NCBI GenBank assembly: GCA_016938395.1
Contig: JAFGUS010000104.1
Location: forward strand, 1 to 9,795
Source of the DNA: Coriobacteriia bacterium
Lineage (GTDB): Bacteria; Actinomycetota; Coriobacteriia; Anaerosomatales; Anaerosomataceae
Reading direction: 5' to 3'
Length of the DNA: 9,795 nt
The notes beneath the pieces are model-generated. The model ran no database searches. It saw only the letters and a list, made by a program, of their open reading frames with translations, and had not been told where the DNA came from. A program made the position numbers and the translations under genes. Of this stretch, positions 7,975 to 9,795 are shown piece by piece (the stretch's first letter is position 1; each line of letters opens with the position of its first letter).

Positions 7975-8933
7975 GATGCGGCTCCTTCCTCGGCGGCCCG
8001 CCACTGGGCACAGAGGCGCCCGATGAGTTCAGCAACCGTGGGGACGTCGTGCACCTGCGCCGCTGAGGTGCCGGCGAAGACGAGTCCGTGCTCCACGTCG
8101 CCCCGCTGCGCGGTCTCGAGGGCGTCGATGATGCAGTACTCCTTGCCGCACTCCTTGAGGCATGCGCGGCAGCGCGCGATCGCCGGATAGTCGCCGACTG
8201 CGATGCGTTTCGTGAGCGGGCTCGTGATCGCGCGACCCGGGAGGCCGACCGGGCTCTTGGTGATGATGATGTCCTCATCGGTGGCGTCGACGTACATCTG
8301 CTTGAAGGCGTCGGGTGCCGACGACTCGACGGTGGCAGCGAACACCGAGCCCATCTGGACACCGGCGGCGCCCGCATCCAGCGCGCGTTTGATATCGGCG
8401 CCTGTGGCCAGGCCGCCCGCCGCGATCACGGGGATGTCGACCGCTTCGAGAATCTCGGGAAGCAGGTCGAAGAGGTGGCGATCGGTGCCCAGATGCCCGC
8501 CGGCGTCACAGCCCTCAACGATCACCGCCGAGGCGCCGAACTTCTCGGCCAGGCGTGCGACACGGGCCGATCCCACGATAGGCACGAACTCCACACCCGC
8601 GTCGCGACACCAGCCGAAGACGTCGCGGGAGAAGCCCGCCCCGGCGACCACGAGGTCGACGCCCTCGGCGATCGCGGCCTGTACGAGGTCCTTGAAGATG
8701 CGCACCGCCACCATGATGTTGACGCCGATGACGCCTGAGCTGGTCGCCCGCGCGAGGCGGATCTCCTCGACGAGTTCGGACACGCTCAGTCCGGACCCGG
8801 CGATGAGACCGATGCCACCGGCATCGGCGACCGCGGCGGCAAGAGGGCCCAGCGAGATGCGCACAGCCATACCGCCCTGGATGATGGGCAGGCGGGCAGT
8901 GCGCGAGCCGATGGTGAGGGATGGCAGGTCCAT
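7971..8933 (-). CDS. fabK: FabK-like NAD(P)H-dependent flavin oxidoreductase (probable enoyl-ACP reductase II)
   Basis: This 320-residue protein has the TIM-barrel FMN-binding fold of the nitronate monooxygenase/FabK family. Visible motifs are PIIQGGMAVRIS (16-27), GVNIMV (70-75), AGAG (97-100), EGCDAGGHLG (140-149) with the conserved His147, and AAGGLATG plus GVQMGSVF (171-178 and 191-198) for FMN phosphate. The C-terminal part carries Cys255, Cys258, Cys262 and Cys267 in CRACLKECGKEYC, absent from the Streptococcus FabK sequence as I recall it. Sequence alone does not separate FabK from nitronate monooxygenase. The position between acpP and fabF argues for the last reductive step of fatty-acid elongation, and no FabI is seen nearby. 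The ATG at 8933-8931 has GAGAGGA upstream; an ATG at 8954 lacks an SD and falls next to a hairpin. The gene overlaps fabF by four bases. Confidence 0.85.
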   Translation of the reverse strand: MDLPSLTIGSRTARLPIIQGGMAVRISLGPLAAAVADAGGIGLIAGSGLSVSELVEEIRLARATSSGVIGVNIMVAVRIFKDLVQAAIAEGVDLVVAGAGFSRDVFGWCRDAGVEFVPIVGSARVARLAEKFGASAVIVEGCDAGGHLGTDRHLFDLLPEILEAVDIPVIAAGGLATGADIKRALDAGAAGVQMGSVFAATVESSAPDAFKQMYVDATDEDIIITKSPVGLPGRAITSPLTKRIAVGDYPAIARCRACLKECGKEYCIIDALETAQRGDVEHGLVFAGTSAAQVHDVPTVAELIGRLCAQWRAAEEGAAS

Positions 8934-8954
8934 GGCGTCCTCTCGTAGCGGCAT

Positions 8955-8984
8955 GGGCGGCGTCACGCGGTCGTGACGCCGCCC
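8955..8984 (-). repeat. Perfect 13-bp hairpin between acpP and fabK
   Basis: GGGCGGCGTCACG (8955-8967) and CGTGACGCCGCCC (8972-8984) are exact reverse complements around a four-base loop. In the transcript this would be a very stable hairpin ending 21 bases before the fabK ATG. No U tract follows in the transcribed direction, so it is not a classic terminator. It could be a partial or U-less terminator, a 3'-end stabiliser for acpP message, or a processing site. The structure is certain from sequence; its function is inferred. Confidence 0.8.
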
Positions 8985-8988
8985 CAAT

Positions 8989-9002
8989 GCGGCAGATGCC
9001 GC
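8989..9002 (-). repeat. Short inverted repeat just after acpP
   Basis: GCGGC and GCCGC flank AGAT on the plus strand, giving a 5-bp stem with a four-base loop beginning four bases after the acpP stop. Together with the longer hairpin at 8955-8984 it makes two successive hairpins in a 73-base gap. A stem this short may be chance in GC-rich DNA. Confidence 0.35.
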
Positions 9003-9006
9003 GACG

Positions 9007-9249
9007 TTAGTCGATGTTGGTGGCGATGAAGTCGACAGCGTCGCCCACGGTCTTGATCGACTCGGCCTCCTCATCGGGGATGGAGATGCCGAACGAGTCC
9101 TCGAGCGCCATCACGAGCTCGACGATGTCGAGAGAGTCGGCTCCGAGGTCGTCGATGAACGACGCCTCGGGAGACACATCGTCCTCGTCGGCCGAAAGCT
9201 GGTCGACGATGACCTCCTTCACCTTGGCGTAGATCTCATCGTGCTCCAC
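9007..9249 (-). CDS. acpP: Acyl carrier protein
   Basis: AcpP is a small acidic cytoplasmic protein that carries acyl chains on a phosphopantetheine arm between the fatty-acid synthesis enzymes. The 80 residues include the attachment motif GADSLD with Ser39 as the modified residue, and the typical following helix [23 protein letters not shown] (41-63). The start is GTG at 9249-9247, giving [14 protein letters not shown]. It is preceded by the near-perfect SD AAGGAGGTGG with eight bases between GGAGG and the GTG. The frame can be read upstream to 9288, but that would place the SD inside the gene and add residues not found in the family. fabG ends 42 bases upstream and the fabK-like gene starts 73 bases downstream. 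The stop is TAA, a stop favoured in highly expressed genes. Confidence 0.97.
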   Translation of the reverse strand: MEHDEIYAKVKEVIVDQLSADEDDVSPEASFIDDLGADSLDIVELVMALEDSFGISIPDEEAESIKTVGDAVDFIATNID

Positions 9250-9254
9250 AGGTA

Positions 9255-9264
9255 CCACCTCCTT
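9255..9264 (-). promoter_or_regulatory. Strong ribosome binding site of acpP
   Basis: The minus strand reads AAGGAGGTGG, nine consecutive bases complementary to the 16S rRNA 3' tail. This is the strongest SD among the junctions here. It fixes the acpP start at the GTG at 9249 and suggests high translation of the carrier protein. Confidence 0.85.
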
Positions 9265-9272
9265 CCCCGTCA

Positions 9273-9288
9273 GTGCGTAAGAACGCAC
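9273..9288 (-). repeat. Small inverted repeat in the fabG-acpP gap
   Basis: GTGCGT (9273-9278) and ACGCAC (9283-9288) are exact reverse complements around a four-base loop, giving a 6-bp hairpin between the fabG stop and the acpP SD. No U tract follows, so it is not a clear terminator. It could shape the acpP leader or the 3' end of fabG message, or be chance. Confidence 0.4.
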
Positions 9289-9291
9289 GGC

Positions 9292-9795
9292 TCAGACGAA
9301 CGTCATACCGCCGTCAACGGCGATCGTCTGACCCGTGAGATACGATGCGTCATCGGACGCGAGGAACGCCACACATGCTGCCACGTCCTCAGGCGTTCCG
9401 AACCTGCCGAGCGCGATAGCACCGCGAGCTGCCTCACGTGCGGCCTCGGGCAGAGCATCCGTCATGTCGGTAGAAATGAAACCGGGAGCGACGGCGTTGG
9501 CACGGACTCCCCGTGAGGCGAGTTCGCGCGCGACCGACTTGGTAAGCCCGATGAGTCCGGCCTTGGCGGCCGCGTAGTTCACCTGGCCGGCGTTGCCCAC
9601 GAGCCCGACGACGGAGGATACGTTCACGATCGAGCCCGAGCGTGCCTTCATCATCACCTTGCCGGCGGCCCGCGTCATGTAAAAAGCGCCGGAGAGGTTC
9701 GTGTGGATGACGGCTTCCCAGTCGGCATCGGCCATTCGGACGAGCAGTCCATCACGGGTGATGCCGGCGTTGTTGATGAGGATGTCCAAACGCTC
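9292..9795 (-). CDS. fabG: 3-oxoacyl-ACP reductase FabG (5' end outside window)
   Basis: FabG is the NADPH-dependent reductase of beta-ketoacyl-ACP in type II fatty-acid synthesis and belongs to the short-chain dehydrogenase family. The window holds the C-terminal 167 residues; the family is about 245 long, so some 80 N-terminal residues with the TGxxxGIG cofactor motif lie beyond base 9795. Counting from the window edge, visible elements are NNAG (8-11), the catalytic Asn33, Ser61 in NVSSVVG, and Tyr74/Lys78 in NYAAAKAG. These are followed by [11 protein letters not shown] and the C-terminal [13 protein letters not shown]. The apparent TTG start at 9789 is only an internal Leu codon; coding continues to the window edge. 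[26 protein letters not shown] is strongly FabG-like rather than a generic dehydrogenase, and the acpP neighbour supports this. Confidence 0.94.
   Translation of the reverse strand, partial: ERLDILINNAGITRDGLLVRMADADWEAVIHTNLSGAFYMTRAAGKVMMKARSGSIVNVSSVVGLVGNAGQVNYAAAKAGLIGLTKSVARELASRGVRANAVAPGFISTDMTDALPEAAREAARGAIALGRFGTPEDVAACVAFLASDDASYLTGQTIAVDGGMTFV

Noticed and set aside
8955..8984. Classic intrinsic terminator at the acpP-fabK hairpin
   Set aside because: The stem is strong, but no U tract follows in the transcribed direction, and the next gene is in the same pathway with its own SD. It is kept as a hairpin of unknown function.
8934..9074. N-terminal extension of the fabK-like gene into the acpP-fabK gap and acpP
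   Set aside because: It would read through the hairpin and part of acpP, adds Arg/Ser-rich non-family residues, and the ATG at 8933 has a good SD.
9250..9288. Upstream start of acpP at 9288
   Set aside because: It would place the near-perfect SD inside the coding region and add 13 residues not typical of acyl carrier proteins.
1..9795. Search for tRNA, rRNA, CRISPR, insertion sequence, phage, toxin-antitoxin or defence genes
   Set aside because: Nearly every base is assigned to one of nine recognisable housekeeping genes. No spaced direct repeats, transposase motifs or tRNA-like folds were seen, and no gene is left without a function that could represent a new system.

Overview
This window is a GC-rich stretch of bacterial chromosome in which all nine recognisable genes lie on the minus strand, tightly packed. 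Reading in the direction of transcription (from base 9795 down to 1) the order is fabG (5' end cut by the window) - acpP - fabK-like flavin reductase - fabF - rnc - smc - ftsY - lepB - ffh (3' end cut by the window). This is a housekeeping region. I found no mobile element, phage gene, CRISPR array, tRNA or rRNA, and no new defence or biosynthetic system.

Right part (9795 to 6742): type II fatty-acid synthesis. FabG reduces beta-ketoacyl-ACP, AcpP carries the growing chain, the FabK-like flavoprotein is the candidate enoyl-ACP reductase, and FabF performs the elongating condensation. fabK and fabF overlap by four bases, and rnc starts one base after fabF. The acpP-fabK gap carries a perfect 13-bp hairpin, which may set different message levels for the carrier protein and the enzymes.

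Middle (6740 to 2400): rnc (RNase III) and smc (chromosome condensation ATPase), separated by 81 bases that contain a possible extended -10 promoter. smc begins with TTG.

Left part (2416 to 1): protein export. ftsY (SRP receptor) overlaps the end of smc. It is followed by lepB (type I signal peptidase) and ffh (SRP GTPase). These three act in sequence: Ffh brings ribosomes with nascent secretory chains to FtsY at the membrane, and LepB removes the signal peptide after translocation.

Organism: the arrangement fabG-acpP-(fab)-rnc-smc-ftsY-ffh resembles the Gram-positive (Bacillus/Clostridium) order, and FabK in place of FabI fits that too. The strong GC bias, especially at third codon positions, and the short single-spanning signal peptidase suggest a high-GC Gram-positive such as a deep actinobacterial lineage (for example Coriobacteriia-like) or a GC-rich Firmicute. 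This placement is inference; protein phylogeny would be needed to settle it.
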